From NCBI RefSeq assembly GCF_963674565.1, contig NZ_OY771430.1, forward strand, positions 1,612,001-1,676,000: 64,000 bases of DNA, written 5' to 3'. Below are positions 8,974 through 16,932 of the stretch, piece by piece. The notes under the pieces are model-generated. The model was not told the origin of the DNA. It ran no database searches and saw only the letters and a program-made list of their open reading frames with translations. Every line of letters begins with the position of its first letter. Position 1 is the first letter of the stretch. The position numbers and the translations under genes were made by a program. This DNA is from an uncultured Carboxylicivirga sp. (lineage in GTDB: Bacteria; Bacteroidota; Bacteroidia; Bacteroidales; Marinilabiliaceae).

Positions 8974-9603
8974 ATGAAAACAGTGATTCAGATTGTCCTT
9001 ACAGTTGCTATTATTGCTTTAGGCTATTTGTGTGTTGAGAGTATTCAAAAACCAATCCGCTTTCAGGATGCTCATGAGTTGAGAAAGAAAGCTAACGTGG
9101 AGAAGTTGATGTATATGCGTGATGCGCAGGTTGCGTACAAGTCTGTTTACAACAAATATACAGGAAGCTTCGACACATTGATCAATTTTATCAAAAACGA
9201 TTCACTACCGTTAGTTATGAAAGAAGGTAGTTTGACCGACAGTATGTTGGAAGCTGGTATGACTGAAGTAAAAGCTTTAGCATTGGGCATTATTAGAAGG
9301 GACACTATTCGTGTTAGCGTTAAAGACTCTTTATTTCCACAAGGTTATTCGGTTGATTCATTACCATTTATTCCTTTTGTTGACGGCGAAAAATATGAAA
9401 TGGGCGCTGGAGTTGTTGAAACAGGTTCAGGTGTTAAAGTAAATGTATTTGAAGCTAAAGTACACAACAACATTTATCTAAAAGGCCTTGAAGAACAGGA
9501 AATTATTAACTTAAACGACAAAACTCAAAAGTTTGAGAAATATCCTGGACTTAAAGTAGGTTCATTAGAGGAAGCTAACAATAATGCAGGTAACTGGGAA
9601 TAG
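8974..9603 (+). CDS. Conserved membrane-anchored protein of unknown function
   Basis: 209 residues with one N-terminal membrane segment (about 4-23, IQIVLTVAIIALGYLCV) and then a soluble, presumably periplasmic domain. I do not recognise a named domain, though proteins of this kind precede DUF3822 and rsmD genes in Bacteroidota. A segment after the anchor, LRKKANVEKLMYMRDAQVAY, may be helical, as in pilin-like or coiled anchors. A -7-like box TAACTTTG at 8933-8940 lies 33 bases upstream of the ATG. The DUF3822 start follows 4 bases after the stop. Confidence 0.75.
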   Translation: MKTVIQIVLTVAIIALGYLCVESIQKPIRFQDAHELRKKANVEKLMYMRDAQVAYKSVYNKYTGSFDTLINFIKNDSLPLVMKEGSLTDSMLEAGMTEVKALALGIIRRDTIRVSVKDSLFPQGYSVDSLPFIPFVDGEKYEMGAGVVETGSGVKVNVFEAKVHNNIYLKGLEEQEIINLNDKTQKFEKYPGLKVGSLEEANNNAGNWE

Positions 9604-9607
9604 TAAT

Positions 9608-10462
9608 ATGACCAAAACATACGTTGTATCTCCGTCATTTGACGAAAGCATTACAACTTCTTATTTTTTGTCCATCCGATCTGCTTCGGATGGACTTTCT
9701 TTTTGTGTTCTTGATCCTGTAACGAATACCTATATTGCCTATGCAGATATTCCGTTCAGAGATACAAGTACAGATCATATTAAAACGCAGGAGCTTTTAA
9801 TCACAGAGAAACTTCTGAATTTACCTTATAAAAAGGTATTATTCATGATAGAAACACCTTATGCCACCTTAGTTCCATCGGCCTTATATGATCCTTCAAA
9901 AAAACATGAATTATATAATTTAAATCACAGTATTACAACAGAAGATTGGATTCTAAAGGATCATAAAATAAAAATGGCGGATGCATGGAATATTTTTGCA
10001 GTCCCTAAGTTTCTTTATTACCTGATAAATAACCAATTTGATTCTGTATCATTCTATCAACAGTATTCTCCGTTTGTTGAAGGATGTTTATTATCAGCTC
10101 AAAACAAAAAGCAGGAAAACAGTATACATATCAACCTTCATCACAACTTTTTTGATATTGTTGTAATGGAATCACGATCGTTAAAACTGTGTAATTCTTT
10201 TAAATTCACCAACGCTAACGACTTTGTGTATTTTGTCCTGTTTACATTTGAGCAATTAAAAATGTCGACAGATAATACAAAAATACATCTACATGGCATC
10301 TACGACAGACAGAATCCTAATTATGTAGCCTTAAAAAATTATTTAAGACACACTAAAATTACCGATGCATCATTTCACTTTAATTTTAGTGATACATTAA
10401 AAATAAAGGAACAAGTTAAACAAGAGCATCACAATCTTTTCAATCTAGCGATATGCGTATAA
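9608..10462 (+). CDS. DUF3822 family protein
   Basis: Soluble protein of about 284 residues from the ATG at 9608 (MTKTYVVSPSFDES); an upstream in-frame ATG at 9584 lies inside the previous gene and is less likely. The N-terminal sequence, with YFLSIRSASDGLSFCVLDP, and the ATPase-like spacing of its two lobes match DUF3822, a Bacteroidota family distantly like actin-fold proteins. Function is unknown. It overlaps rsmD by 10 bases, so the two are translationally coupled. Confidence 0.8.
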   Translation: MTKTYVVSPSFDESITTSYFLSIRSASDGLSFCVLDPVTNTYIAYADIPFRDTSTDHIKTQELLITEKLLNLPYKKVLFMIETPYATLVPSALYDPSKKHELYNLNHSITTEDWILKDHKIKMADAWNIFAVPKFLYYLINNQFDSVSFYQQYSPFVEGCLLSAQNKKQENSIHINLHHNFFDIVVMESRSLKLCNSFKFTNANDFVYFVLFTFEQLKMSTDNTKIHLHGIYDRQNPNYVALKNYLRHTKITDASFHFNFSDTLKIKEQVKQEHHNLFNLAICV

Positions 10463-10986
10463 TTAGTGGATTTTTAAAAGGTCGACGATTTTCACCACCC
10501 AAAAGCTTTAAAGCTCGTCCTACTACAGATATAGCACGCGAAAGTTTATTCAACATCTTAGTTAATCGTGTAAACTTTGAAGGGTTGAAGGTATTAGATC
10601 TATTTGCAGGTACTGGCAGTATTTCGTATGAATTTGCATCGAGAGGTTGCGAAGATATTACTACCGTTGAACTCAATTATAACCATTATAATTTTATTAG
10701 GAAAACAAGTCAGAAGCTTGAAATTGATCGGTTCATTAAACCATTAAAAGCCGATGCATTTAAGTACCTTCAAAAATCGAGTGAAAAGTTCGATCTTGTT
10801 TTTGCTGATCCACCTTTTGATCTAAAAGATTTCGAAACAATTCCTGACCTCTTTTTTAAACAACATTTATTAAAAGAAGATGCAATCTTCATTCTTGAAC
10901 ATTCAGATAAAAAATCATTTGAATCACATCCACATTTTAAAGAAGTGAAAAAATACGGAAAAGTGCACTTCAGCTTCTTTAATTAA
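10453..10986 (+). CDS. rsmD: 16S rRNA (guanine(966)-N2)-methyltransferase
   Basis: Methylates G966 of 16S rRNA with S-adenosylmethionine. 177 residues, usual length. It opens MRIISGFLKGRRF, a family signature, then has RPTTDIARESLFNIL, the SAM motif VLDLFAGTGSISYEF and the catalytic DPPF motif in LVFADPPFDL. It overlaps the DUF3822 gene by 10 bases; this DUF3822-rsmD arrangement is common in the phylum. Confidence 0.93.
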   Translation: MRIISGFLKGRRFSPPKSFKARPTTDIARESLFNILVNRVNFEGLKVLDLFAGTGSISYEFASRGCEDITTVELNYNHYNFIRKTSQKLEIDRFIKPLKADAFKYLQKSSEKFDLVFADPPFDLKDFETIPDLFFKQHLLKEDAIFILEHSDKKSFESHPHFKEVKKYGKVHFSFFN

Positions 10987-11038
10987 TTCATTTTGTACCA
11001 CATACAAAAACACAATATTATTTAAATAAGGAATAATA

Positions 11039-11069
11039 TTTGGATATATTGAGCATATGCTTATATTTG
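11039..11069 (+). promoter_or_regulatory. Bacteroidota-type promoter for the DUF134 gene
   Basis: TTTG at 11039-11042 and TATATTTG at 11062-11069 are separated by exactly 19 bases, matching the consensus TTTG-N19/20-TAnnTTTG. The start codon is 22 bases after the -7 box. A copy of the decamer GAGCATATGC (11051-11060) lies inside the spacer. Confidence 0.6.
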
Positions 11070-11094
11070 TCCTAAATTTGTTATGAGCATATGC
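11051..11094 (+). promoter_or_regulatory. Putative operator: two direct copies of GAGCATATGC
   Basis: The decamer occurs at 11051-11060, between the -33 and -7 boxes, and again at 11085-11094, where it contains the start codon of the DUF134 gene. Each copy holds the perfect palindrome GCATATGC. Centre-to-centre spacing is 34 bases, close to three helical turns. The layout fits negative autoregulation by the HTH protein encoded next; that is inference. Confidence 0.5.
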
Positions 11095-11375
11095 CAAGAA
11101 AAAAGACACAACGACATATTTGTGGTAAGCCAACCATCACCTACTATAAACCTGCTGGGATACCTTTAAGAGATATTGAGGAAATTGAGTTAACCCTCGA
11201 TGAATATGAAAGTATCCGCCTGGCAGATTTTATGGGATTATATCAGGAAGAAGCAGCCAAACAAATGAACATAAGTCGTCAAACATTTGGTCGCATTATC
11301 ACCTCTGCGCATAAAAAAATAGCCGAAGCATTAATAAAAGGTCAGGCTATTGCTATTAAAGATATACAAAATTAA
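11091..11375 (+). CDS. DUF134 (UPF0251) family HTH DNA-binding protein
   Basis: 94 residues. The N-terminal part MPRKKTQRHICGKPTITYYKPAG and the acidic segment IEEIELTLDEYESIRLAD lead into a sigma-70 region 4-like helix-turn-helix (QEEAAKQMNISRQTFGRII, about residues 59-77). This is the standard DUF134 layout. Family members in anaerobes usually sit beside NifX/NifB-type iron-molybdenum cofactor-binding proteins, as here: the next gene starts 18 bases later. The ligand and target are unknown. Paired decamers over its own promoter suggest autoregulation. Confidence 0.88.
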   Translation: MPRKKTQRHICGKPTITYYKPAGIPLRDIEEIELTLDEYESIRLADFMGLYQEEAAKQMNISRQTFGRIITSAHKKIAEALIKGQAIAIKDIQN

Positions 11376-11393
11376 TAATTTAAAATACAGATT

Positions 11394-11774
11394 ATGAAAA
11401 TTGCAATTCCAACTAAAGACAATTTAGTAGATGATCATTTTGGACATTGTCAATATTTTAGCATAGCTACAGTTGACAATAATGAGATTATTAATATTGA
11501 AGAAGTTCCTTCACCTAATGGATGTGGCTGTAAGACCGATATAGTAGGTACACTTAGAAACAAAGGCGTAACTGTGATGCTTGCAGGAAATATGGGACAA
11601 GGTGCAGTTAATAAAATTAATAATGCCAACATTCGCGTTATAAGAGGATGTTCAGGTCCAATTGAAGAAGTTATTCAATCATACATAAAAGGTGAAGCAA
11701 TTGACTCAAAAATTGTGTGCGATTCACATTCAAGTCATAACAACAAAGAAGATCATCAATGCAGTCATCACTAA
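11394..11774 (+). CDS. NifX/NifB-type dinitrogenase iron-molybdenum cofactor-binding domain protein
   Basis: 126 residues with the Nitro_FeMo-Co fold: MKIAIPTKDNLVDDHFGHC at the start, a cysteine cluster GCGCKT, and GAVNKINNANIRVIRGCSG. Such small proteins carry iron-sulfur or Fe-Mo clusters; no nitrogenase genes are visible, so a nitrogen-fixation role is not supported. The last 18 residues are rich in His and Cys (CDSHSSHNNKEDHQCSHH), a likely metal-binding tail. The gene overlaps the next start by 16 bases. Confidence 0.88.
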   Translation: MKIAIPTKDNLVDDHFGHCQYFSIATVDNNEIINIEEVPSPNGCGCKTDIVGTLRNKGVTVMLAGNMGQGAVNKINNANIRVIRGCSGPIEEVIQSYIKGEAIDSKIVCDSHSSHNNKEDHQCSHH

Positions 11775-12190
11775 AAACCCATCCTTTTGTTCACCAACAT
11801 AGGGTTGGTTATGCTGAAACAGATAAAATGCAGTTTCTGCATCATTCCAATTATGCCCGCATCTATGAAAATGCAAGATGGGAGTTTTTCAGATCCATTA
11901 ATATTCCTTACTCTTTTATTGAAGATCAGGGGCTATTCATGCCTGTTATAAATATGGATTTTAAGTTTATTAAGCCTGCATTTTACGATGATAACCTAAG
12001 TATAGAAGTAAGGGTTAATAACATTTCAAACATCAAATTAGCCTTTACCTACGTAACGTTTAATCAGAAAGGTGAGCTTATTAATGAAGCTACAGTAACA
12101 CTTGCATTTATCAAAGCTGATTCAGGTAAACCAATAAGAACACCAGAATTTATTAAAGAGCGATTAGTCAATGAATCCGCATTGGTATAG
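11759..12190 (+). CDS. Acyl-CoA thioesterase, 4-hydroxybenzoyl-CoA thioesterase/YbgC-like hot-dog fold
   Basis: 143 residues. The active-site segment HRVGYAETDKMQFLHHSNYARIYE resembles YbgC/FcbC thioesterases, with the Asp replaced by an ETD context and a YARIYENARWEFFR helix. Substrate unknown; short acyl-CoA or acyl-ACP hydrolysis is the family role. It overlaps the NifX-like gene by 16 bases, which implies cotranscription but not a shared pathway. A strong two-way terminator follows. Confidence 0.87.
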   Translation: MQSSLKTHPFVHQHRVGYAETDKMQFLHHSNYARIYENARWEFFRSINIPYSFIEDQGLFMPVINMDFKFIKPAFYDDNLSIEVRVNNISNIKLAFTYVTFNQKGELINEATVTLAFIKADSGKPIRTPEFIKERLVNESALV

Positions 12191-12207
12191 AAGAATATTT
12201 ACAAAAC

Positions 12208-12235
12208 AAAAAAGGGAGCTAAGAGCTCCCTTTTT
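12208..12235. terminator. Bidirectional terminator between the thioesterase gene and the tRNA-Asp array
   Basis: The stem AGGGAGCT/AGCTCCCT (with a 3-base loop) is flanked by A-run and T-run, so it can stop the plus-strand thioesterase transcript and the minus-strand tRNA transcript. Confidence 0.85.
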
Positions 12236-12236
12236 G

Positions 12237-12310
12237 CGGTCTGGACGGGACTCGAACCCGCGACCTCCGGCGTGACAGGCCGGCATTCTAACCAGCTGAA
12301 CTACCAGACC
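12237..12310 (-). tRNA. tRNA-Asp(GTC), copy 4 of 4 in transcription order
   Basis: On the minus strand the body runs GGTCTGG...CCAGACC with a perfect 7-bp acceptor stem, anticodon loop CTGTCAC (anticodon GTC), a GGTTCGAGTC T-loop and discriminator G (base 12237). CCA is not encoded. The sequence is identical to the other three copies. Confidence 0.97.
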
Positions 12311-12331
12311 TAAGATGTTAAAAAAAGATTG

Positions 12332-12405
12332 CGGTCTGGACGGGACTCGAACCCGCGACCTCCGGCGTGACAGGCCGGCATTCTAACCAGCTGAACTACC
12401 AGACC
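12332..12405 (-). tRNA. tRNA-Asp(GTC), copy 3 of 4 in transcription order
   Basis: Identical body to the neighbouring copies, with anticodon GTC in loop CTGTCAC, discriminator G at 12332 and no encoded CCA. The spacer to the previous copy is 21 bases. Confidence 0.97.
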
Positions 12406-12428
12406 TAAAATGATAACGTCAAAGAAAG

Positions 12429-12502
12429 CGGTCTGGACGGGACTCGAACCCGCGACCTCCGGCGTGACAGGCCGGCATTCTAACCAGCTGAACTACCAGA
12501 CC
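12429..12502 (-). tRNA. tRNA-Asp(GTC), copy 2 of 4 in transcription order
   Basis: Identical body, anticodon GTC, discriminator G at 12429, no encoded CCA. Confidence 0.97.
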
Positions 12503-12540
12503 CTCTTTTGAATTATCACAAAATCTTTTTTCTAAACTAG

Positions 12541-12614
12541 CGGTCTGGACGGGACTCGAACCCGCGACCTCCGGCGTGACAGGCCGGCATTCTAACCAGC
12601 TGAACTACCAGACC
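12541..12614 (-). tRNA. tRNA-Asp(GTC), copy 1 of 4, nearest the promoter
   Basis: Identical body, anticodon GTC, discriminator G at 12541, no encoded CCA. This is the first copy behind the promoter at 12743-12773. Confidence 0.97.
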
Positions 12615-12742
12615 AGTTTAGATATCTTTCAACATCTTTTTTTACTGAACTTCACATTTGAAATTCAATTACTTTCTTCTGTACCCCTTAACTAGTAAGA
12701 CTTTCGTTAACTCATTAAGCTGGTCCTTTTCTGAAAGCGATG

Positions 12743-12773
12743 CAAAGGTAACTCTTCTTTTCTTATATGCAAA
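12743..12773 (-). promoter_or_regulatory. Promoter of the tRNA-Asp array
   Basis: On the minus strand TTTG (12773-12770) is followed after 19 bases by TACCTTTG (12750-12743), an exact match to TTTG-N19-TAnnTTTG. TACCTTTGCA is the form often seen before rRNA and tRNA genes in Bacteroidota. It lies about 130 bases upstream of the first tRNA. Confidence 0.65.
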
Positions 12774-12849
12774 CCTATTTTCAAAATCATTTGAAAAATT
12801 CTCTTTGCTAAAACCAACAACATCTGCTTATCAGCTTTTTATAAAATTA

Positions 12850-12888
12850 AAAAAAATCAAAAAAAGCGCCATCCTTACGAATGGCGCT
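12850..12888 (-). terminator. Rho-independent terminator after pyk
   Basis: The stem AGCGCCAT (12865-12872) pairs with ATGGCGCT (12881-12888), loop of 8 bases. The minus-strand product then has a U-rich tail from the A-rich 12850-12864. Confidence 0.85.
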
Positions 12889-12908
12889 CTATTTAGTATC
12901 TCTAAAAA

Positions 12909-14336
12909 CTATTTTGCTCCATCAATTTTCTTAAGTAAAGCATCAGCAGTAATGATTTCAAGATAAGTGGTACCACCACCAAATCCTAAACTACCACCTA
13001 AATAGGCAACTAAATCATTTCCTTCTAAAACTTCTTTTTTCATAAGTTTTTTAAGGGTTTTCTTAAGAATGTCGTTACCATCAGCACCTTCTTCCATAAC
13101 ACGAGGATAAACACCATAAGAAAGAGCTAATTGACGTCCTACTTCTGCAGAGTGGCTCAATGCATACACAGGAGCAGTTCCACGGAAAGCAGCAATGTAA
13201 CGAGCTGTTTTTCCTGTTAAAGCTTCTGTTAATACAGCTTTAATATCCAATGTTTTACTTGCATTAACAGCAGTATCTGCTAAGTAAGCTGTAACTTCAG
13301 CTTCGTTTTTAGGCACAGGAATATCATTGCGTGAATCTTTAGCTGCCTCAACCTCTTTCGCAATTTTTGACATTGTTTTAACTGCTTCAACAGGATAACT
13401 ACCATAAGCAGTTTCGCCACTTAACATGATTGCGTCAGTACGGTGGTAGATAGCATTTGCAACATCAGTAACCTCAGCACGTGTTGGACGTGGATTCTTA
13501 ATCATTGTATGTAACATTTGAGTTGCTACAATAACTGGTTTTTTAGCCTCAACACAAGCACGAATCATTTGACGCTGAATTCCAGGAATTTTTTCCTGAG
13601 CAACTTCAATACCCAAATCTCCACGAGCAACCATGATACCATGAACATGCTCTAAGATCTCCTCAAGGTTTTCAACACCTTCCTGGTTTTCAATCTTAGC
13701 GATAATTTTCATCGGGCTGTTCTTCTCATCAAGAATAGACTGAACTTCTAAAACATCTTCTTTATTACGAACAAAAGAGTGTGCTACAAAGTCAATTCCG
13801 ATCTCAGCTGCATACTTAATGAAGTTTCTGTCTTTTTCAGTAACGGAAGGTAAGTTAATACGAACACCAGGAACGTTCACACTCTTACGGCTTCCAACTT
13901 CACCATCATTGGTAATAGTACAAACCAAAGCATCACCTTCTTTTGCATTAACTTTAAGCGCCACTTCTCCATCATCAATCAAGATATCACCATCAACTGG
14001 CACATCCTGAACGAAGCTTTCGTAGCTTACATAAATACATTCTTTAGACGATTCATTTTCAATTCCGCCTTTAACCTTAACAACATCACCCGTTTTAAAC
14101 TTGATGTTACCTTCACATTTTGAAGTTCTAATTTCCGGGCCTTTAGTGTCAATCAAAATAGCGATTTTGTCAGAAACAGCTCTCACATTATCAACTACTT
14201 TTTTAACACCTTCGAAGTCCTGGTGAGCGGTATTCAAACGAACAACGTTCATCCCAGCCTTATACAACTGCTTTAAAAAGTCAACTTCGCAATCACGATC
14301 TGAAATTGTAGCAACAATTTTCGTAAACTTCTTCAT
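12909..14336 (-). CDS. pyk: Pyruvate kinase
   Basis: Converts phosphoenolpyruvate and ADP to pyruvate and ATP in glycolysis. 475 residues, usual for bacteria. It opens KIVATISDRDCE, has NVVRLNTAH (substrate Arg), ILIDTKGPEIRT, the active-site segment IMVARGDLGIEV and MLSGETAYGSYPVEAV. The C-terminal domain (about residues 345-475) is complete. It is transcribed alone, with a terminator at 12850-12888; no clear promoter was found in the 100 bases upstream. Confidence 0.97.
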   Translation of the reverse strand: MKKFTKIVATISDRDCEVDFLKQLYKAGMNVVRLNTAHQDFEGVKKVVDNVRAVSDKIAILIDTKGPEIRTSKCEGNIKFKTGDVVKVKGGIENESSKECIYVSYESFVQDVPVDGDILIDDGEVALKVNAKEGDALVCTITNDGEVGSRKSVNVPGVRINLPSVTEKDRNFIKYAAEIGIDFVAHSFVRNKEDVLEVQSILDEKNSPMKIIAKIENQEGVENLEEILEHVHGIMVARGDLGIEVAQEKIPGIQRQMIRACVEAKKPVIVATQMLHTMIKNPRPTRAEVTDVANAIYHRTDAIMLSGETAYGSYPVEAVKTMSKIAKEVEAAKDSRNDIPVPKNEAEVTAYLADTAVNASKTLDIKAVLTEALTGKTARYIAAFRGTAPVYALSHSAEVGRQLALSYGVYPRVMEEGADGNDILKKTLKKLMKKEVLEGNDLVAYLGGSLGFGGGTTYLEIITADALLKKIDGAK

Positions 14337-14440
14337 AATTAAATTTTTCTGGAGGTATGCAACTATTTAAACATATTGAATCCAGCCCTTCCCCTGCTCG
14401 ATCCAAAAAATTAATAAAATTCTATATTTAATCGTAACAA

Positions 14441-14869
14441 TTATTTTGATTTAATTTTCAAAAAAGCCTCAACTCCCAAACGATATGAGTCAAGACCAAA
14501 GCCTGATATACTTCCCATACATACAGGACTTATAAATGAATGATGCCTTATTGCCTCTCTTTTAAATACATTACTGATATGTACTTCAATAACCGGACTT
14601 TTAATGGCAGAAATGGCATCGGCAATTGCTAATGACGTATGTGTATACGCACCGGCATTCAGAACAAAACCGTCAATTTCGAATCCCTTTTCATGAAGCT
14701 TGTCAACTATTTCACCTTCATGATTAGATTGAAAATATTCTAAATCAACGCCATTAAATTGCTCAAGAAGAATTTTAAAATAATCTTCAAAAGTATCCGA
14801 TCCATATATACCAGGCTCACGTTTACCTAACAAATTAAGGTTTGGACCATTAATTATAAGTATGTTCAT
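14441..14869 (-). CDS. aroQ: 3-dehydroquinate dehydratase, type II
   Basis: Third step of the shikimate pathway, converting 3-dehydroquinate to 3-dehydroshikimate. 142 residues, typical of the dodecameric type II enzyme. It has IINGPNLNLLGKREPGIYG with the catalytic Tyr, ESNHEGE-like QSNHEGEIVDKLHE, LNAGAYTHTSLAIADAI with the conserved Asn, and EVHISNVFKREAIRHHS with the His. A -7-like box TAATTTTG lies at 14902-14895 on the minus strand. It is divergent from xerD. Confidence 0.96.
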   Translation of the reverse strand: MNILIINGPNLNLLGKREPGIYGSDTFEDYFKILLEQFNGVDLEYFQSNHEGEIVDKLHEKGFEIDGFVLNAGAYTHTSLAIADAISAIKSPVIEVHISNVFKREAIRHHSFISPVCMGSISGFGLDSYRLGVEAFLKIKSK

Positions 14870-14984
14870 ATAATACCTCTTGATATTAATGCCGCAAAAT
14901 TACGATTGTTTATTGGAATATAAAACTTAAAACACCTAACAATAACAGTTTTTAATATTTATAATAGTAATTTTTAGTAAAATA

Positions 14985-15016
14985 TTTGATCTTTATTACT
15001 GTAATATTTATTTTTG
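14985..15016 (+). promoter_or_regulatory. Promoter of xerD
   Basis: TTTG at 14985-14988 and TATTTTTG at 15009-15016 are separated by 20 bases, matching the Bacteroidota consensus. Because the promoter lies inside an apparent N-terminal extension of the reading frame, it supports the start codon at 15058. Confidence 0.55.
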
Positions 15017-15057
15017 ATTATACTTACAATTGGGAAACTGTAATAAATTTAAAAATT

Positions 15058-15957
15058 ATGAATTGGGAATCAGAAATTAATGAGTTTCGCAACTATCTTA
15101 AAATCGAGAAAGGTTTATCGGAAAACTCCATTCACGCTTATGTGACTGACCTCACCAAGCTGGTAACTTTCCTTGAAGACAAGAAGTTGAAAAAAGGTCC
15201 TGAAGATATTATTCTGGCAGACCTTAAAGAAATGATGGAATGGATTGGTAATAGGGGGATCAGTCCAAGAACTCAAGCCCGAGTAATCAGCGGCATTAAA
15301 TCTTTCTATAAATTTCTTTTAATTGAAGAAAAAGTAGAAAAAGATCCGACTGCATTATTAGAATCACCAAAAATTGGAAGAAAATTACCTGACATTCTTT
15401 CTGTTCAGGAAATTGATTCAATTATTAGTGCTGTAGATACAAAAAAACCAGAAGGGCAACGTAACAAAGCTATTTTGGAAACATTGTATAGCTGTGGCCT
15501 TCGTGTGTCAGAATTAATTGACCTTAAAATCTCAAATCTTTTCTTCGAATCAGGATTTATTAAGATTGAAGGAAAAGGAAACAAAGAAAGATTAGTACCA
15601 ATCAGTACTAAGGCAATTAAAGAAATTAATCTTTACCTAAGTGAATATCGTCGAAATCTTAAAATAAATCATGATGACGAAGATATTCTATTCCTTAACA
15701 GACGAGGAAAGAAATTATCAAGGGTAATGATTTTTACGATCATCAAAAACCTTACTAAAAAGCTAGGTTTTGAGAAAAACATTAGCCCGCATACTTTCCG
15801 TCATTCATTTGCTACACACTTAATTGACGGTGGTGCTAATTTAAGAGCTGTTCAGGAAATGTTAGGTCACGAATCAATTATTACTACTGAGATTTACACT
15901 CATCTTGATAAAGAGTATTTAAAGAATACTTTAATACAATTTCATCCAAGATCGTAA
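15058..15957 (+). CDS. xerD: Site-specific tyrosine recombinase XerD
   Basis: Resolves chromosome dimers at dif with XerC. I choose the ATG at 15058 (MNWESEINEF), 299 residues, the usual length; the longer frame from 14986 overlaps a good promoter. A SAM-like N-terminal DNA-binding domain (1-95) is followed by the catalytic domain with Arg149 (CGLRVSEL), Lys173, His245 and Arg248 (PHTFRHSF), His271 (LGHESI) and Tyr280 (EIYTH). The ending FHPRS resembles XerD more than XerC. A hairpin terminator lies 21 bases downstream. An isolated chromosomal setting argues against a phage integrase. Confidence 0.93.
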   Translation: MNWESEINEFRNYLKIEKGLSENSIHAYVTDLTKLVTFLEDKKLKKGPEDIILADLKEMMEWIGNRGISPRTQARVISGIKSFYKFLLIEEKVEKDPTALLESPKIGRKLPDILSVQEIDSIISAVDTKKPEGQRNKAILETLYSCGLRVSELIDLKISNLFFESGFIKIEGKGNKERLVPISTKAIKEINLYLSEYRRNLKINHDDEDILFLNRRGKKLSRVMIFTIIKNLTKKLGFEKNISPHTFRHSFATHLIDGGANLRAVQEMLGHESIITTEIYTHLDKEYLKNTLIQFHPRS

Positions 15958-15978
15958 TAAAAAACAAAACTGAATAAT

Positions 15979-16006
15979 GGGTTATCTGAAAAGATAGCCC
16001 TTTTTT
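15979..16006 (+). terminator. Rho-independent terminator after xerD
   Basis: The stem GGGTTATCT pairs with AGATAGCCC (one G-U pair), with a GAAA tetraloop and six T. Confidence 0.85.
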
Positions 16007-16030
16007 ATGCAGTATAGATTATTAATGGTT

Positions 16031-16897
16031 TTAACAAAGATCGTCAAGCATTGATTCCAGGGTTGGAAAAGAAAAATGAAAATCATCCTTTAACATTCTT
16101 TTAGGTATAACCTTCTGTCCTTCCAATAGAATAACAGCCCCCTCTCCTAATAACAACTTCAATAGAAATTCGGGTAATTTCAGCCAAAGAGGACGTTTTA
16201 GTTTTTCTGCTAAAGCTACACTGAATTCAAGGTTAGAAATCATTTCAGGGGCAACCAGGTTATAAATACCACCTGATGCTTCTCTTTTCAATAAATACCA
16301 AATACTACTTAGTACATCCTGAATGTGAATTATTGGAAATACCTGATGACCATCACCCATTGACGCACCTAATCCAAATTTAAATGGCTTCACTAATTTT
16401 GGAAAGGCTCCACCACTTTTGCCCAATACGGCTCCTAAACGAACTAAACAAAGACGAACATCCTTTGAATGACCTAATCGCAAAGCTTCCTCTTCCCATT
16501 TCTGACAGACTTCACCCAAAAAATCATTGGCATAATTTGTTGAAAATTCATCGTGAACTTCAAAAGTATCGTATATCCCAACTGCAGAAGCTGAAATAAC
16601 AACATTGGGTTTATCAACCGCTGCTTCTATAGCATCAACGATTCTTCGAGTAACATTCAAACGACTGTAAAGAATTTTCTTCTTCACTTTCTCATTCCAT
16701 CTGCCTGCTATACTATGACCCGCCAGGTTAATTACAGCTTCAGATCCATTTATAGCTTTTGTTAATTCTGAAGGTTTATGTAATAGCTCACGACTCAATT
16801 TCACAACCTCATAGCCATTATTCTCAAGAAAACCCACTAGTTCTTTTCCAATAAAGCCGGTCGCTCCACTAATAGCTATTTTATCTTTCACCTTCAT
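16031..16897 (-). CDS. TIGR01777/YfcH-like NAD(P)-dependent epimerase-family protein
   Basis: 288 residues of the extended SDR fold. The dinucleotide motif is ISGATGFIGKELVGFL near the start, then AVINLAGHSIAGRWNEKVKKKILYSR and VVISASAVGIYDT, both hallmarks of TIGR01777. RLGAVLGKSGGAFPKLVKPFKFGLG and a C-terminal DUF1731-like segment (KRMLKDDFHFSFPTLESML) are also present. Family substrate is unknown. It lies 35 bases downstream of cdaA on the same strand and could share its transcript. Confidence 0.9.
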   Translation of the reverse strand: MKVKDKIAISGATGFIGKELVGFLENNGYEVVKLSRELLHKPSELTKAINGSEAVINLAGHSIAGRWNEKVKKKILYSRLNVTRRIVDAIEAAVDKPNVVISASAVGIYDTFEVHDEFSTNYANDFLGEVCQKWEEEALRLGHSKDVRLCLVRLGAVLGKSGGAFPKLVKPFKFGLGASMGDGHQVFPIIHIQDVLSSIWYLLKREASGGIYNLVAPEMISNLEFSVALAEKLKRPLWLKLPEFLLKLLLGEGAVILLEGQKVIPKRMLKDDFHFSFPTLESMLDDLC

Positions 16898-16932
16898 TAA
16901 ACCCAGTTTTATATCAATTAATTAGCCTTACG

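Noticed and set aside
11394..11774. Nitrogen-fixation locus
   Set aside because: Only a NifX-like small domain is present; no nifHDK or nifEN genes lie in the window.
12237..12614. Four identical 73-base units with short spacers as a CRISPR-like array
   Set aside because: Each unit folds as tRNA-Asp with a GTC anticodon; the spacers are unequal and AT-rich.
12658..12966. A 102-codon plus-strand reading frame between the tRNAs and pyk
   Set aside because: It runs over the pyk terminator and into antisense pyk, contains the tRNA promoter, and has no recognisable sequence.
14986..15057. A longer XerD start
   Set aside because: A consensus promoter (14985-15016) lies in that stretch, and the family length fits the ATG at 15058.
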